Numbered from the stretch's first letter, positions 18,477 through 27,539 are shown. The stretch is 64,000 nucleotides of DNA from Paraburkholderia sp. FT54 (GCF_031585635.1 NZ_CP134195.1:2356001-2420000); one strand, 5' to 3'. The notes: a model not told the origin generated them from the letters alone. Translations and numbers: made by a program.

Positions 18477-20026
18477 GCACCACATCGGCCCGCGTGCCGT
18501 TGTTCAGCGTCGAAAAACTGCGCGGCGATTTCTTCCCCTGGGTGCTGGCCGTCGTCACCGGCCTCGACTATTTCGACAATTCGATCTTCTCGTTTTTCAC
18601 CAGCTATATCGCCGGCGGCATCAACGCGTCGCCCGATGAACTGGTGTGGGCGTCGAGCGCCTATGCGGTCGCGGCGGTGTTGGGCATCCTGCAGCAACAG
18701 TGGTGGGTCGAACGCTTCGGCTACCGGCGCTACGTCGCCGGCTGCATGCTGCTCTACGCCGCCGGCGCGGTGGCCGCGGCGCTGTGCGAATCGTCGATCG
18801 AGCTGGCGTTCGCGCGCGGCTTTCAAGGCTACTTCATCGGCCCGATGATGGGCACCTGCCGCATCCTGATCCAGATGAGTTTCAAGCCGCAGCAACGGCC
18901 CGCGGCCATTCGCGCTTTTCTCATACTGATCGTCCTGAGCAGCGCGCTCGCGCCACTGATCGGCGGCCAGCTGGTCGGGCATTTCGACTGGCGCGCCCTT
19001 TTCGCATGCACGGCGCCGGTGGGCGTGCTGTTCGCCGTGCTGGCCTTGCTCGCGCTGCCCGACTCCGGCAACCGTCTGCCCGAGGAGCGCGGCTCGGCGC
19101 ATTTCTGGCCGTACATCATCTTCGCGTTCGCACAAGGCGCGCTGCAAATCGTGATGCAGCAGGTGCGCTTCCAGTTGTTCAGCGCCTCGCCCGGACTGAT
19201 TCTGCTGACCGTCGCCGGAATCGTGGCGCTCGGCTGGTTCGCCTATCACCAGTGGCATCATCCCGCGCCGCTCGTGCGCCTGCATGCGCTGCGCGAGAAG
19301 GTCTTCCAGGCCGGGCTCGTGCTCTACATGTTCTACTACTTCATCTCGACGGTGTTCAGCAATCTGATCTCGCGCTTTCTCGAGAGCGGTCTCGGCTATC
19401 CGGTCGAAAACACCGGGCAACTGGTCGGCGTGACCTCGCTGATTTCGGCGAGCGCCCTGTTCGTCTATTTGCGTTATGCGAAGCTGCTGCCGCGCAAGAA
19501 GTGGATCATCGTGCCCGGCTTCGCCGTGGCCGCGTTCGCCGCGGCATTGATGACACGCATGTCGCCCGGCGTCGGCGAAGCGGCGCTGATGCTGCCGTTG
19601 CTGTTGCGCGGCCTGTTGTTGCTGTTCATCGTGTTGCCGGTCGCCAATCTGACGTTCAGAATCTTCGCCATCGAAGAATTCACGCACGGCTACCGGCTGA
19701 AAAACATCGTGCGGCAACTGACGATATCGTTCGCGACGGCCTCCGTGATCATCGTCGAGCAGCATCGGCAAGCGCTGCATGAAACTCGCCTCGCCGAGTT
19801 CGTGAATCCGTACAATCCTGTGTTCCAGAACTCGCTCGCCGTGCTGACTAGAGATTTCGCCACCGGCCGCTCACCGTCCGAGGCGCACTCGCTGGCAATC
19901 GCGGAAATCGGCCGCACCGTCGCGCAACAGGCCAGTTTTCTGACCTCGCTCGACGGCTTCTATTTCCTGATCGGCGTGGCGATATGCGGCGGCCTGTTTG
20001 CCGCGTGGCAAAAACAGATCGACTAA
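18473..20026 (+). CDS. MFS transporter, DHA2/EmrB-like
   Basis: This 517-residue inner-membrane protein has many hydrophobic segments and looks like a 14-helix drug:H+ antiporter. An N-terminal FFPWVLAVVTGLDYFDNSIFSFF helix is followed by FARGFQGYFIGPMMGTCRILIQ, the DHA2 equivalent of motif C region. ATG 18473 overlaps the MerR stop. Drug or toxin export is inferred from the family and the MerR partner. The substrate is unknown. No membrane fusion protein gene is adjacent. Confidence 0.85.
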   Translation: MSTTSARVPLFSVEKLRGDFFPWVLAVVTGLDYFDNSIFSFFTSYIAGGINASPDELVWASSAYAVAAVLGILQQQWWVERFGYRRYVAGCMLLYAAGAVAAALCESSIELAFARGFQGYFIGPMMGTCRILIQMSFKPQQRPAAIRAFLILIVLSSALAPLIGGQLVGHFDWRALFACTAPVGVLFAVLALLALPDSGNRLPEERGSAHFWPYIIFAFAQGALQIVMQQVRFQLFSASPGLILLTVAGIVALGWFAYHQWHHPAPLVRLHALREKVFQAGLVLYMFYYFISTVFSNLISRFLESGLGYPVENTGQLVGVTSLISASALFVYLRYAKLLPRKKWIIVPGFAVAAFAAALMTRMSPGVGEAALMLPLLLRGLLLLFIVLPVANLTFRIFAIEEFTHGYRLKNIVRQLTISFATASVIIVEQHRQALHETRLAEFVNPYNPVFQNSLAVLTRDFATGRSPSEAHSLAIAEIGRTVAQQASFLTSLDGFYFLIGVAICGGLFAAWQKQID

Positions 20027-20041
20027 GGGTTGCATCAGGCG

Positions 20042-20875
20042 ATGCTATCGAAACTGACTCAATGGCTCGGCACACGCCGGCGCGACCGCGCGCTGCGCGA
20101 CTACGCGATCGGCGATGCGCTCTGGCAAGCGACACTCGACGGCTTGCCGTTCCTCGCGCACCTCGACGCGCCGGATCTCGTGCGCTTGCGCGAACAGACG
20201 AGCCTGTTCCTCGCAAAAAAGGAATTTTCGACGGCGCACGAGCTCGAACTGACCGACGCGATGACCGTGGCGATTGCCGCCCAGGCATGTCTGCCGGTGC
20301 TGAACCTGAGCCTCGATCTGTATCGCGGCTGGGTCGGCGTGATCGTCTATCCGGGCGAGTTCGTGATCCGCAAGACGGTCGAGGACGAAGACGGCGTGGT
20401 GCACGAAGTCGTACAGGACGCGAGCGGCGAAGCGTGGGAAGGCGGGCCCGTGGTGCTGTCGTGGGAAGACGCGCAGATGACGGACGGCACGGACGCCTAC
20501 AACGTCGTGATTCACGAATTTGCGCACAAGATCGACATGTTGAACGGCGAGGCGGACGGCCACCCGCCGCTCATGCGCCGCTGGCACGCGCCGCTCGATT
20601 CGCAGGCTTGGGCCGACGTGTTCGACCATGCTTACGACCACTTCTGCGCCGAAGTCGATGCGGTGCCGGAACGCCGCTGGGCGCGCTTCGAGCGCGACTC
20701 GTTGATCGATCCGTACGCGGCGGACCATCCATCGGAATTTTTTGCCGTCTGCAGCGAGGCGCTGTTCGTCCAGCCGCAGGCGTTCGAAGCCGAGTATCCG
20801 GAGCTTTACCGGTTGCTTGCGCGCTATTACAGACAGGATCCGGCGCGAGTCGGCGTAGCGTTCACGCCCGCCTGA
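20042..20875 (+). CDS. mtfA: MtfA-like zinc peptidase (Mlc titration factor family)
   Basis: This 277-residue protein matches the MtfA family (M90): [21 protein letters not shown], the zinc site HEFAHKID (H158, E159, H162) and the third ligand region [11 protein letters not shown] (E232). In E. coli MtfA binds the repressor Mlc and has aminopeptidase activity. An Mlc partner here is not shown. The frame also starts with TTG at 20030, four bases after the MFS stop. ATG 20042 matches the expected N-terminus better. It may be transcribed with the MFS gene. Confidence 0.88.
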   Translation: MLSKLTQWLGTRRRDRALRDYAIGDALWQATLDGLPFLAHLDAPDLVRLREQTSLFLAKKEFSTAHELELTDAMTVAIAAQACLPVLNLSLDLYRGWVGVIVYPGEFVIRKTVEDEDGVVHEVVQDASGEAWEGGPVVLSWEDAQMTDGTDAYNVVIHEFAHKIDMLNGEADGHPPLMRRWHAPLDSQAWADVFDHAYDHFCAEVDAVPERRWARFERDSLIDPYAADHPSEFFAVCSEALFVQPQAFEAEYPELYRLLARYYRQDPARVGVAFTPA

Positions 20876-20983
20876 CGCGCAACACCCGCCAGGCAAGGTC
20901 CGCCGCCCGGCGCACACACCGGCCGCGAGCCGCCAGGACAGCCGCGAAAACGGCACGCATTGCTGGCAAAAAGCCGCCGCAAA

Positions 20984-21014
20984 AGTCGTCAAACGACTGA
21001 TTTTCTGGCATAAT
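20984..21014 (+). promoter_or_regulatory. Candidate promoter region of rpmE2 with small inverted repeat
   Basis: Extended -10-like TGGCATAAT is at 21006-21014. AGTCGT-CAA-ACGACT (20984-20998) is a 6-bp inverted repeat located where a -35 region or operator would be. Support is by position only. Confidence 0.35.
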
Positions 21015-21113
21015 CGCCGTTTTTCGACCATAGGCAAGTGGCTCGCGCCTAGATGCGGATCGTTTAATTTCGGCCGCACGCGGGTTGGCTACCGCCAGAT
21101 TAAAGGAAAGACC

Positions 21114-21380
21114 ATGAAAGAAGGCATTCACCCGGATTACCGCGAAGTTCTGTTCATCGACGTGTCGAACGACTTCAAGTTTGTGACGCGCTCGACCATC
21201 CAGACGCGTGAAACCGCCGAATTCAACGGCAAGACCTACCCGCTCGCCAAGATCGAAGTGTCGTCGGAATCGCATCCGTTCTACACCGGCCAGCAAAAGA
21301 TCATGGACACGGCAGGCCGCGTCGAGAAGTTCCGCAACAAGTTCGGCTCGCGCGCTACCGGCAAGGCAGCAGCGAAGTAA
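21114..21380 (+). CDS. rpmE2: 50S ribosomal protein L31 type B
   Basis: This 88-residue protein has the type B L31 sequence [23 protein letters not shown]...[10 protein letters not shown]...[11 protein letters not shown]. It contains no cysteine at all, so it is the zinc-independent paralogue type. In many bacteria such C-minus L31 is repressed by Zur and replaces zinc-binding L31 during zinc starvation. I did not recognise a Zur box here. It is a single gene with a strong terminator. Confidence 0.95.
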   Translation: MKEGIHPDYREVLFIDVSNDFKFVTRSTIQTRETAEFNGKTYPLAKIEVSSESHPFYTGQQKIMDTAGRVEKFRNKFGSRATGKAAAK

Positions 21381-21423
21381 TACCCGCCTCGTCGCCGGCC
21401 CTGGCCGGCAGCGCAGCAGGAGC

Positions 21424-21452
21424 AAAAAGGGCAGCGCGAGCTGCCCTTTTTT
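21424..21452 (+). terminator. Intrinsic terminator of rpmE2
   Basis: GGGCAGC (21429-21435) pairs with GCTGCCC (21440-21446) around GCGA and is followed by six T residues. Confidence 0.92.
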
Positions 21453-21683
21453 GTCGCCTGGCTGATGGGTGACTGGCGGCCAATGCCGGAGCAAACGCTC
21501 GACCGCAGCGCCGGCGTGCCGCCCAATCCGTGTTACAGCATTCCCAACGACGTTGCGAGCCGTTACCGGCCGTGACGCGCATCGCACGGCACGACTACAA
21601 TGCCGGATGCTCCAAATTGGCCATTCCAGCCGGACATGCCGTCCGGTCCCGGCTGCACCGCTTATCCGATATCCACACACCGC
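21453..21683. other. Remainder of rpmE2-glycosyltransferase gap
   Basis: No gene or clear signal was found. An alternative upstream start for the next gene (ATG 21600) lies here. Confidence 0.4.
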
Positions 21684-23441
21684 ATGAGACCTGTCGTTCG
21701 CCTCACTGCCTCAGCGACCAGTGCGTTGCCGCGCTGGCTGCTGCTGACCATCTGTATCGTCTACGCATCGTTCGGCCTATTCGGCCGCGATCCGTGGAAG
21801 AACGAGGACGCAGCCGGCTTCGGCGTCATGTGGACCATGGCGAACGGTGGCGCGCACGACTGGCTGTTGCCGAACCTGGTCGGCAAATACCTCACTGAAG
21901 ACGGCCCGCTCGGCTACTGGTTCGGCGCCAGCGCGATCCGCCTGCTCGCGCCGTGGGTCGATGCGAGCAATGCCTCACGAGTCTTCACTGGCCTGATGTT
22001 CTGCGCGGGCTGCGCGTTCGTCTGGTACGCCGCCTACCTGCTCGGCCGCCGCGCCGAAGTCCAGCCGTTCAAGTACGCCTTCGGCGGCGAGCCGGAGCCG
22101 CGCGACTACGGCCGCACGCTCGCCGACGGCGCGCTGCTGATCCTGCTCGCCTGCTTCGGCCTCGCCGAGCGCGGCCACGAAACCACGCCGCAGCTCGCGC
22201 AGTTCTTCGGCATCGCGATGCTCGTGTACGGCCTCGTGCGCATGATCGACAAGCCGATTCAGGGCGCGCTGGTCTGGGGGCTCGCCATCGCCCTCGTCAC
22301 TCTGGCCAGCAGCCCGGTGCTGGTGGGCGCGCTGTTGCTCGGCACGCTGGCGATGACCCTGGTCGTGCGCGAGACGCGCTCGCGCTGGCTGCTTTTGGCG
22401 GGTCTGCCGGTGGCGCTCGTGGTGTCCGTGGCGTGGCCGATCGCCGCGCTTGCCGCCTTCCCCAACGACGCCGTCTGGTATCTCAATCAATGGGTGCACG
22501 TCAGCTTGAGTTCGTTCGCCGGGCCGCCCGGCTCGGTCGCCGGCTATGCGCTGAAAAACCTGCCGCTCTTCACGTGGCCGGCATGGCCGCTGGCACTCTG
22601 GGCGTGGTTCAGCTGGTCGGGCCTGCGGCGGGCGCCGCACGTCGCCATTCCGCTTTCGGTGATCGGGCCGCTGTTCGTGCTGGTCGTGCTGCAGAGCCAT
22701 CAGTCGAACCGGCTTTACATGCTGCTGCTGCCGCCGCTCGCGGTGCTGGCCGCTTTCGCGCTGCCCACGCTCAAGCGTGGCGCGATCAATGCGATCGACT
22801 GGTTCGCGCTCCTGAGCTTCACAATTCTCGGCAGCTTCGTCTGGCTGGTCTATATCGCGGGGCTGACCGGCTTTCCGCATCCGCTCGCGCGCAATCTGGC
22901 GCGTCTCGCGCCGGGCTTCGCGCCGCAGTTCAAGATCCTGTCGTTCGTGTGCGCGGTCGCCGTGACGGTCTGCTGGTTCGTGCTGGTGCAGTGGCGTCTC
23001 GCGCGCCATCCGAAGGTCCTGTGGCGCAGCGTGGTGCTCTCGAGCGCCGGCACCACCTTGATGTGGGTGCTGCTCATGACGCTGTGGCTGCCGGTCGTCA
23101 ACTACAGCCGGACCTATAAGGACGTCGCCCAACAGATCGCCGCCCATCTGCCGGACGACTACACCTGCATTTCGCCGGTGCGCCTCGGCAATGCGCAGAT
23201 CGCGACCTTCGCCTATTTCGGCGACATGCACTTCGCCTTCGACCAGGACTGCGATGTGATCCTGCGTCAGGACACGCAGGATTATGGCGAACCGAGCGCG
23301 ATGTCCGACTTCGTCTGGAAGCTGGTGTGGGAAGGCCGCCGCGTGGCCGACCGCGATGAACGCTTCCGTCTGTACGTGCGTATCGACCGTCCGAAGCCGC
23401 CGGTCGTCAAACGCCGCAGCTGGCACAAGAAGTCCGACTGA
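21684..23441 (+). CDS. ArnT-like GT-C membrane glycosyltransferase
   Basis: This 585-residue polytopic membrane protein has the GT83/PMT-like layout. An N-terminal transmembrane helix is followed by a loop with the acidic motif FGRDPWKNEDAAGFGVMW, whose D/E residues are typical of the catalytic site. Many hydrophobic helices and a soluble C-terminal domain (about 480-585) follow. It would transfer a sugar from a polyprenyl carrier, but donor and acceptor are unknown. It is a paralogue in type of the ArnT at 39.7 kb. The start is uncertain, with ATG 21684 preferred and ATG 21600 possible. The MATE gene starts two bases after its stop. Confidence 0.8.
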   Translation: MRPVVRLTASATSALPRWLLLTICIVYASFGLFGRDPWKNEDAAGFGVMWTMANGGAHDWLLPNLVGKYLTEDGPLGYWFGASAIRLLAPWVDASNASRVFTGLMFCAGCAFVWYAAYLLGRRAEVQPFKYAFGGEPEPRDYGRTLADGALLILLACFGLAERGHETTPQLAQFFGIAMLVYGLVRMIDKPIQGALVWGLAIALVTLASSPVLVGALLLGTLAMTLVVRETRSRWLLLAGLPVALVVSVAWPIAALAAFPNDAVWYLNQWVHVSLSSFAGPPGSVAGYALKNLPLFTWPAWPLALWAWFSWSGLRRAPHVAIPLSVIGPLFVLVVLQSHQSNRLYMLLLPPLAVLAAFALPTLKRGAINAIDWFALLSFTILGSFVWLVYIAGLTGFPHPLARNLARLAPGFAPQFKILSFVCAVAVTVCWFVLVQWRLARHPKVLWRSVVLSSAGTTLMWVLLMTLWLPVVNYSRTYKDVAQQIAAHLPDDYTCISPVRLGNAQIATFAYFGDMHFAFDQDCDVILRQDTQDYGEPSAMSDFVWKLVWEGRRVADRDERFRLYVRIDRPKPPVVKRRSWHKKSD

Positions 23442-23443
23442 GC

Positions 23444-24823
23444 ATGCTCGCCGACGTACGGAAAATCGCCGGCCTCGCGTGGCCGGTGTTGATCGGTCAA
23501 CTGGCGATCATCGCGTTCGGTGTGATCGACACGGCGATGGTCGGCCGCTATTCGGCTGTCGATCTGGCCGCGCTCGGCCTTGGCTCGTCGATCTATATCT
23601 CCGTGTATATCGGCCTGACCGGCATTCTGACCGCGCTGCAACCGATTACCGCGCAACTCTACGGCGCGCGCCGCTACGCCGAGATCGGTGAAGAAGTTCG
23701 CCAGGCCTTGTGGCTCGCGGCGGCGCTAACCGTGATCGGCTTCCTGATTCTGTTCTTCCCGGGCCCCGTGCTGCGGGTGGCGCGCGTGCCCGAGGCGCTG
23801 CACGACCGCACTGTCGCGTACCTGCGGATTCTGGCCTTCGGCTTGCCGGCCGGCCTGGCGTTTCGCGTCTACAGTTCGGTCACGAATGCAGTCGGCAAAC
23901 CGCGGCTCGTGATGATCCTGCAGGTCGGCGCGCTGCTGCTCAAGGTGCCGCTCAACACGTGGTTCATCTTCGGCGGCTTCGGCGTGCCGGCGCTCGGCGG
24001 GCCGGGTTGCGCACTCGCCAGCACGACGATCAACTGGGCGCTGGCCGTGGTCGGCATGCTGCTGCTGACGCGCGTCGACGTCTTCAGCCCGTTCGCGATC
24101 TTCGCGCAGTTTTGCACGCCGGTCTGGCGGCGCCAGGCGGCGCTACTGCGGCTGGGCATTCCGATGGGCCTGTCCTATCTGATCGAAGTGACCTCCTACA
24201 CGTTCATGGCGCTTTTCATTGCGCGCTTCGGCACGACGACGCTCGCCGGCCACCAGATCGCCGGCAATATCGGCGCGGTGCTGTACATGACGCCGCTGTC
24301 GATCGGCATTGCTGCGTCGACGCTGGTCGCTCAGGCGCTCGGCGCGCATCGTCCGGAAGCGGCGCGTACGCTGTCGCGTCACGGCATCATGATGGCCATG
24401 ACGATCGCCTGCTGCTACGGCGCGATCGTGCTGGTGCTGCGGCCATACATCATCGAAGGCTATACGCCGAATGCGCAGGTCGTGGCGGCGGCGCTGCCGC
24501 TGGTGTTGATCGTCGTGTGCTATCACCTGTTCGATGCCTTGCAGATCACCACCGCGTTCGTGTTGCGCGCCTACAAGGTCGCGGTCGTGCCGACCGTGAT
24601 CTACGCCGTGGCGCTATGGGGCGTGGGGCTCGGCGGCGGCTATGCGCTCGGCTTCAACGTGACCGGCGTTACGCCGGAATGGCTGACCGGCGCGCGCGGC
24701 TTCTGGGTGGCGAATACCGCGAGTCTGGCGATTGCGGGCATCGGCTTGCTGATGTATTGGCGCGTGGTGAGCAAGCGGTATTTGCATGCCGAGGCGGCGC
24801 TTCGGGTCGATTCGGCGGCTTGA
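23444..24823 (+). CDS. MATE-family efflux transporter (NorM/DinF type)
   Basis: This 459-residue inner-membrane protein has about twelve hydrophobic helices in two related halves, starting LAWPVLIGQLAIIAFGVIDTAMVG. Family motifs include QPITAQLYGARRYAEIGEEVRQ in the first half and GIAASTLVAQALGAHRPEAA in the second. It should export cationic compounds using a Na+ or H+ gradient. It starts two bases after the glycosyltransferase stop, so the pair is probably co-translated. A shared function with lipid-linked substrates is possible but speculative. Confidence 0.88.
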   Translation: MLADVRKIAGLAWPVLIGQLAIIAFGVIDTAMVGRYSAVDLAALGLGSSIYISVYIGLTGILTALQPITAQLYGARRYAEIGEEVRQALWLAAALTVIGFLILFFPGPVLRVARVPEALHDRTVAYLRILAFGLPAGLAFRVYSSVTNAVGKPRLVMILQVGALLLKVPLNTWFIFGGFGVPALGGPGCALASTTINWALAVVGMLLLTRVDVFSPFAIFAQFCTPVWRRQAALLRLGIPMGLSYLIEVTSYTFMALFIARFGTTTLAGHQIAGNIGAVLYMTPLSIGIAASTLVAQALGAHRPEAARTLSRHGIMMAMTIACCYGAIVLVLRPYIIEGYTPNAQVVAAALPLVLIVVCYHLFDALQITTAFVLRAYKVAVVPTVIYAVALWGVGLGGGYALGFNVTGVTPEWLTGARGFWVANTASLAIAGIGLLMYWRVVSKRYLHAEAALRVDSAA

Positions 24824-24948
24824 CGGGGCTGTTGCAGGGTGCAGGATGGCCGGCTTTCTCGCTGGTAAACAGGACTTTGATCTGAGGCCATCAGCGCGCT
24901 GTGGTGGTGGTTATCAGCAACAGACAGTTAGTTGCGTTATAGACTCCT

Positions 24949-24976
24949 AAAAAAGCGGCTGCGCAACGCACCCGCT
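24949..24976 (-). terminator. Intrinsic terminator downstream of the CMD pseudogene
   Basis: On the minus strand AAGCGG...TGCG/CGCA...CCGCTT forms a stem followed by six T residues. It lies 35 bases after the ancestral stop codon of the carboxymuconolactone decarboxylase-family gene. Confidence 0.7.
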
Positions 24977-25010
24977 TGCCTACTCTTGCTGCCCCCTTGC
25001 CTCGCGGATA

Positions 25011-25457
25011 TCAACCCGCGTGCGCTTCCTCCTCCGCCCGCACCGCGCTTTCCGATTGCGTGTCGTTCGACGCCTGATCATGGCGCTCGAAAATCTCGTG
25101 CGCCGCGAACAACGCATTCAGCGCCGCCGGAAAGCCGGCATAAAGCGCCATCTGCATGAACACCTAGACGATCTCCTCGCGCGTGCAGCCGACGTTCAAC
25201 GCCGCTTCGATATGCACCTTCAACTGCGGCTTTGCGCACCCAAGCGTGGCGAGCGACGCAATCGTGGCGATTTCACGCGCGCGCAGATCGAGCTGCGGCC
25301 GGCTGTAAATGTCGCCGAAGCCGAATTCGATCAGCAGGCGGCCAAAATCCGGCGCGATCGGCGCGAGCGCGGCGATCACGTGTTCGCCGGCCGAGCCGTC
25401 GATTTCCTTCAGTTTGTCCCAGCCTCGGGTGTAACGGTCGTTGTGTGCGTGGTCCAT
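25011..25457 (-). pseudogene. Carboxymuconolactone decarboxylase-family protein, interrupted by amber codon
   Basis: The first 97 codons encode a CMD/AhpD-like protein (GFGDIYSRPQLDLRAREIATIASLATLG, LKVHIEAALNVGCTREEIV). A TAG at 25164-25166 then stops translation. The same frame continues for 50 more sense codons with clear family sequence (VFMQMALYAGFPAALNALFAAHEIFER) to TGA at 25011. Relatives have Glu at the TAG position (EEIVEVFMQM), so GAG to TAG is the simplest change. The C-terminal helix pair needed for the CMD fold would be lost. It overlaps the broken MerR gene by 49 bases. A real mutation or a single-base sequence error are both possible. Confidence 0.82.
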
Positions 25458-25905
25458 GGTGAGTCCTCTTCCGAATGTGAATGTGGCTGGATTGCGTCGG
25501 TCTGTCGTGTCGAGTGCTCCACGGCGGGTGCGCGCCCGACCGCTTCGTAGTAAGCGATCTTGTCGACGATCGCGCCGAGGTTGATCTGCAACTCGGCGAT
25601 CCGCGCCAAAACCGCATCCCGATGCGCCACCAGCATGTCGCGGCGCGCGCCCACCGTCGGCTGACCTTGCGCACGCAGCGCTGCGAACGCCTGCATGCCG
25701 GCGATCGGCATGCCGGTCGCCTTGAGCCGCATTACGAACTGCAGCCAGTCGAGATCGGCCGGCGAATACAGCCGATGCCCCGCCTTTTCGTCCGGCCGAC
25801 GGCGCGAATCAGCCCGGCCTGTTCGTAGCAGCGCAGCGTATGCGTCGAAACGCCGATCGTTTCAGCGACCTGCCCGATGGTGAGTGCTTTCGAGATATTC
25901 GACAT
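25409..25905 (-). pseudogene. MerR-family regulator, frameshifted after the DNA-binding domain
   Basis: From ATG 25905 the frame gives a normal MerR winged helix (ALTIGQVAETIGVSTHTLRCYEQAGLIRAVG) and then runs into a stop. The remaining protein (PDEKAGHRLYSPADLDWLQFVMRLKATGMP...) is in a different frame and ends at 25409. The 497-bp total length is one base short of a whole number of codons. A missing G near 25793-25800, in the GGCCGG-ACGAA stretch, would restore the family motif GRDEKAGHRLYSPADL. Its operator upstream looks intact. It overlaps the CMD pseudogene. Confidence 0.82.
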
Positions 25906-26206
25906 GACGGAACTCAGGTTAGGACTTCGAGTGCACTCTAAGTCAAGTGCGTCATGCTGCCATTTGTCTGCGCTGTCTTTTTTTATGGCACGCGGATTTG
26001 ATCGATAAACTCATAACAGCCCAATAACGAGGCAAAAGGTTTAAATCTTGTTCACACTGATTTACTTGTCATGAATCGATCGGTATAAATCGTCCGCGTT
26101 CGCAAATAGGGGCGCGCAATTTGTCCTATGCTTAAGCGCAGCGAATGCTGACAGGACGAGTTGTCCCTTAGCGGCTAACTTTTTTGCCCTCAATGGAGTG
26201 CTTGCC
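25906..26206. other. Intergenic region between broken merR and comEA-like gene
   Basis: The region holds the MerR operator/promoter at 25916-25946. The rest, to the ComEA-like start, is relatively AT-rich, without recognisable genes or a confident promoter. Confidence 0.5.
25916..25946 (-). promoter_or_regulatory. MerR-type promoter and operator with 19-bp spacer
   Basis: On the minus strand the -35 TTGACT (25946-25941) and -10 TAACCT (25921-25916) are 19 bp apart, the long spacer typical of MerR-family promoters. A 20-bp near-palindrome ACTTAGAGTG/CACTCGAAGT (25943-25924) spans the spacer, as in AdhR/YyaN-type operators. The start codon at 25905 is so close that the transcript would be nearly leaderless. 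Confidence 0.75.
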
Positions 26207-26791
26207 ATGCTGAAGAAGCTTTTGATGCTTTGCGTTGCTTTGGCTCTGTCGCTGTCGGCCGGATTCGCGGCGGCCGTCGAAGTGAATTCCGCCGATCAGG
26301 CGGCGCTCGAATCGGTCAAGGGTATCGGCCCGGTGCATGCGAAAGCGATCATCGACGAACGAACCAAGAATGGCCCGTTCAAGGACGCCGATGATCTGGC
26401 CACGCGCGTCAAGGGCATCGGCGCGAAATCGGTGACCAATCTCGAAGCGGCCGGCCTCACGATCAACGGTTCGTCCACGCCGCCGAGCGGCGCCAAGCCC
26501 GCAACGAAGCCGAGCACCACGGCCAGCACCAAGGCAGCGGCTACCGCGCCTACGGCGGCGCCCACCACGGCAGCCAACACGACGCCAGCCGCGCCGGCTG
26601 ACGCTTCCGGCGCGAAGGCGTCGAAGTCGAAGAAGAAGAGCAAGGCCGCGGCGTCCGAAGCGGCAGCGGCTTCCGCGCCGGCCACCGCGGCTGCGGCGGC
26701 GCCGGCCGATGCCTCCGACACTAAAGCATCGAAGAAGAAAGCCAAGAAGAGCAAGGCCGCCTCGGCTGCGGCGGCCTCGGGCGGTGCCTGA
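26207..26791 (+). CDS. ComEA-like helix-hairpin-helix protein with Ala/Lys-rich tail
   Basis: This 194-residue exported protein has a signal peptide (MLKKLLMLCVALALSLSAGFAA) and then a helix-hairpin-helix domain (about 24-86: VEVNSADQAALESVKGIGPVHAKAIIDER and VKGIGAKSVTNLEAAGL). This is the ComEA DNA-binding module that pulls DNA into the periplasm during transformation. The C-terminal ~105 residues are low-complexity Ala/Lys/Thr with a partial internal duplication. Typical ComEA of Burkholderiales is little more than the first part. ATG 26207 has TGGAG upstream and beats GTG 26198. A role in competence is inferred only. Confidence 0.82.
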   Translation: MLKKLLMLCVALALSLSAGFAAAVEVNSADQAALESVKGIGPVHAKAIIDERTKNGPFKDADDLATRVKGIGAKSVTNLEAAGLTINGSSTPPSGAKPATKPSTTASTKAAATAPTAAPTTAANTTPAAPADASGAKASKSKKKSKAAASEAAAASAPATAAAAAPADASDTKASKKKAKKSKAASAAAASGGA

Positions 26792-27010
26792 CAGCACGAA
26801 ACGAGGACCGGACAGAATCAAACGGAGTACGAAACAGGACTGAGCGCCGGCAGCGTAGCGGCCCGGTGGTACGCGCGTGACTCCCCACGCGAATGAACCC
26901 ATCGGCGCCGTCGTGCCGCCGTCCGCCTTCCTTCCACGGCGCCGCGCAACCGCGCGGCGTTTTCACCCGCTGACCCGTCAAGCACGTGTCGGCATTCAAG
27001 AGAGACCGTC

Positions 27011-27439
27011 ATGAGCCTACTCGACACACTCGGTTCCCTGGTTGGCAAATCCCCCGAGGGCGGTGGCCAGCAAGCCCTGGTTTCGGCCGCACTCGAATTC
27101 GTCAATAGCCAGCCGGGCGGCCTGAACGGCCTGATCGACCGTTTCAAGGAAAAAGGCCTCGGCGACGTCGTGGCCTCGTGGGTCAGCAACGGCGAGAACC
27201 AGCCGATCGGGGCCGATGCGCTGCACAGCGTCCTCGGCTCGGAGACCGTCACCAACCTCGCGGCGAAGGCTGGCGTGCAGCCGGATCAGGTCACTGGTCT
27301 GCTGTCGCAGATTCTCCCTCACGTCGTCAACGCCGCCACGCCGGAAGGCGAAGTGCCGGCTGAAGGCAAGCTGAACGCCACCACCGTGCTCGGCGCGCTC
27401 GGCGGTTTGTCGGCGCTGTTCGGCAAGGGCAACGCGTAA
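27011..27439 (+). CDS. YidB-like DUF937 family protein
   Basis: This 142-residue protein resembles E. coli YidB: MSLLDTLGSLVGK, a Gly-rich middle (NSQPGGLNGLIDRFKEKGLGDVVASWV) and the NQPIGADALHSVLG segment, ending in a small hydrophobic helix. No catalytic residues are evident and the function is unknown. It stands alone, convergent with clpB and sharing a bidirectional terminator. Confidence 0.8.
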   Translation: MSLLDTLGSLVGKSPEGGGQQALVSAALEFVNSQPGGLNGLIDRFKEKGLGDVVASWVSNGENQPIGADALHSVLGSETVTNLAAKAGVQPDQVTGLLSQILPHVVNAATPEGEVPAEGKLNATTVLGALGGLSALFGKGNA

Positions 27440-27500
27440 CGACGCGGGCGGCCTCGCCTGCCCACATACCCGTACCCCCGCTTGCACGATCAGCGGGCAA

Positions 27501-27539
27501 AAAAAACGGCAACGAAGTCACCTTCGTTGCCGTTTTTTT
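27501..27539. terminator. Bidirectional intrinsic terminator between yidB-like gene and clpB
   Basis: An 11-bp perfect stem CGGCAACGAAG/CTTCGTTGCCG (27507-27517 and 27522-27532) is flanked by A6 on the left and T7 on the right. It can serve both converging genes. Confidence 0.92.

Noticed and set aside
25164..25166. TAG in the CMD-family gene as pyrrolysine or programmed readthrough
   Set aside because: Relatives have an ordinary Glu there, pyrrolysine is not expected in this group, and the neighbouring MerR gene is also damaged. Simple mutation or sequence error is more likely.
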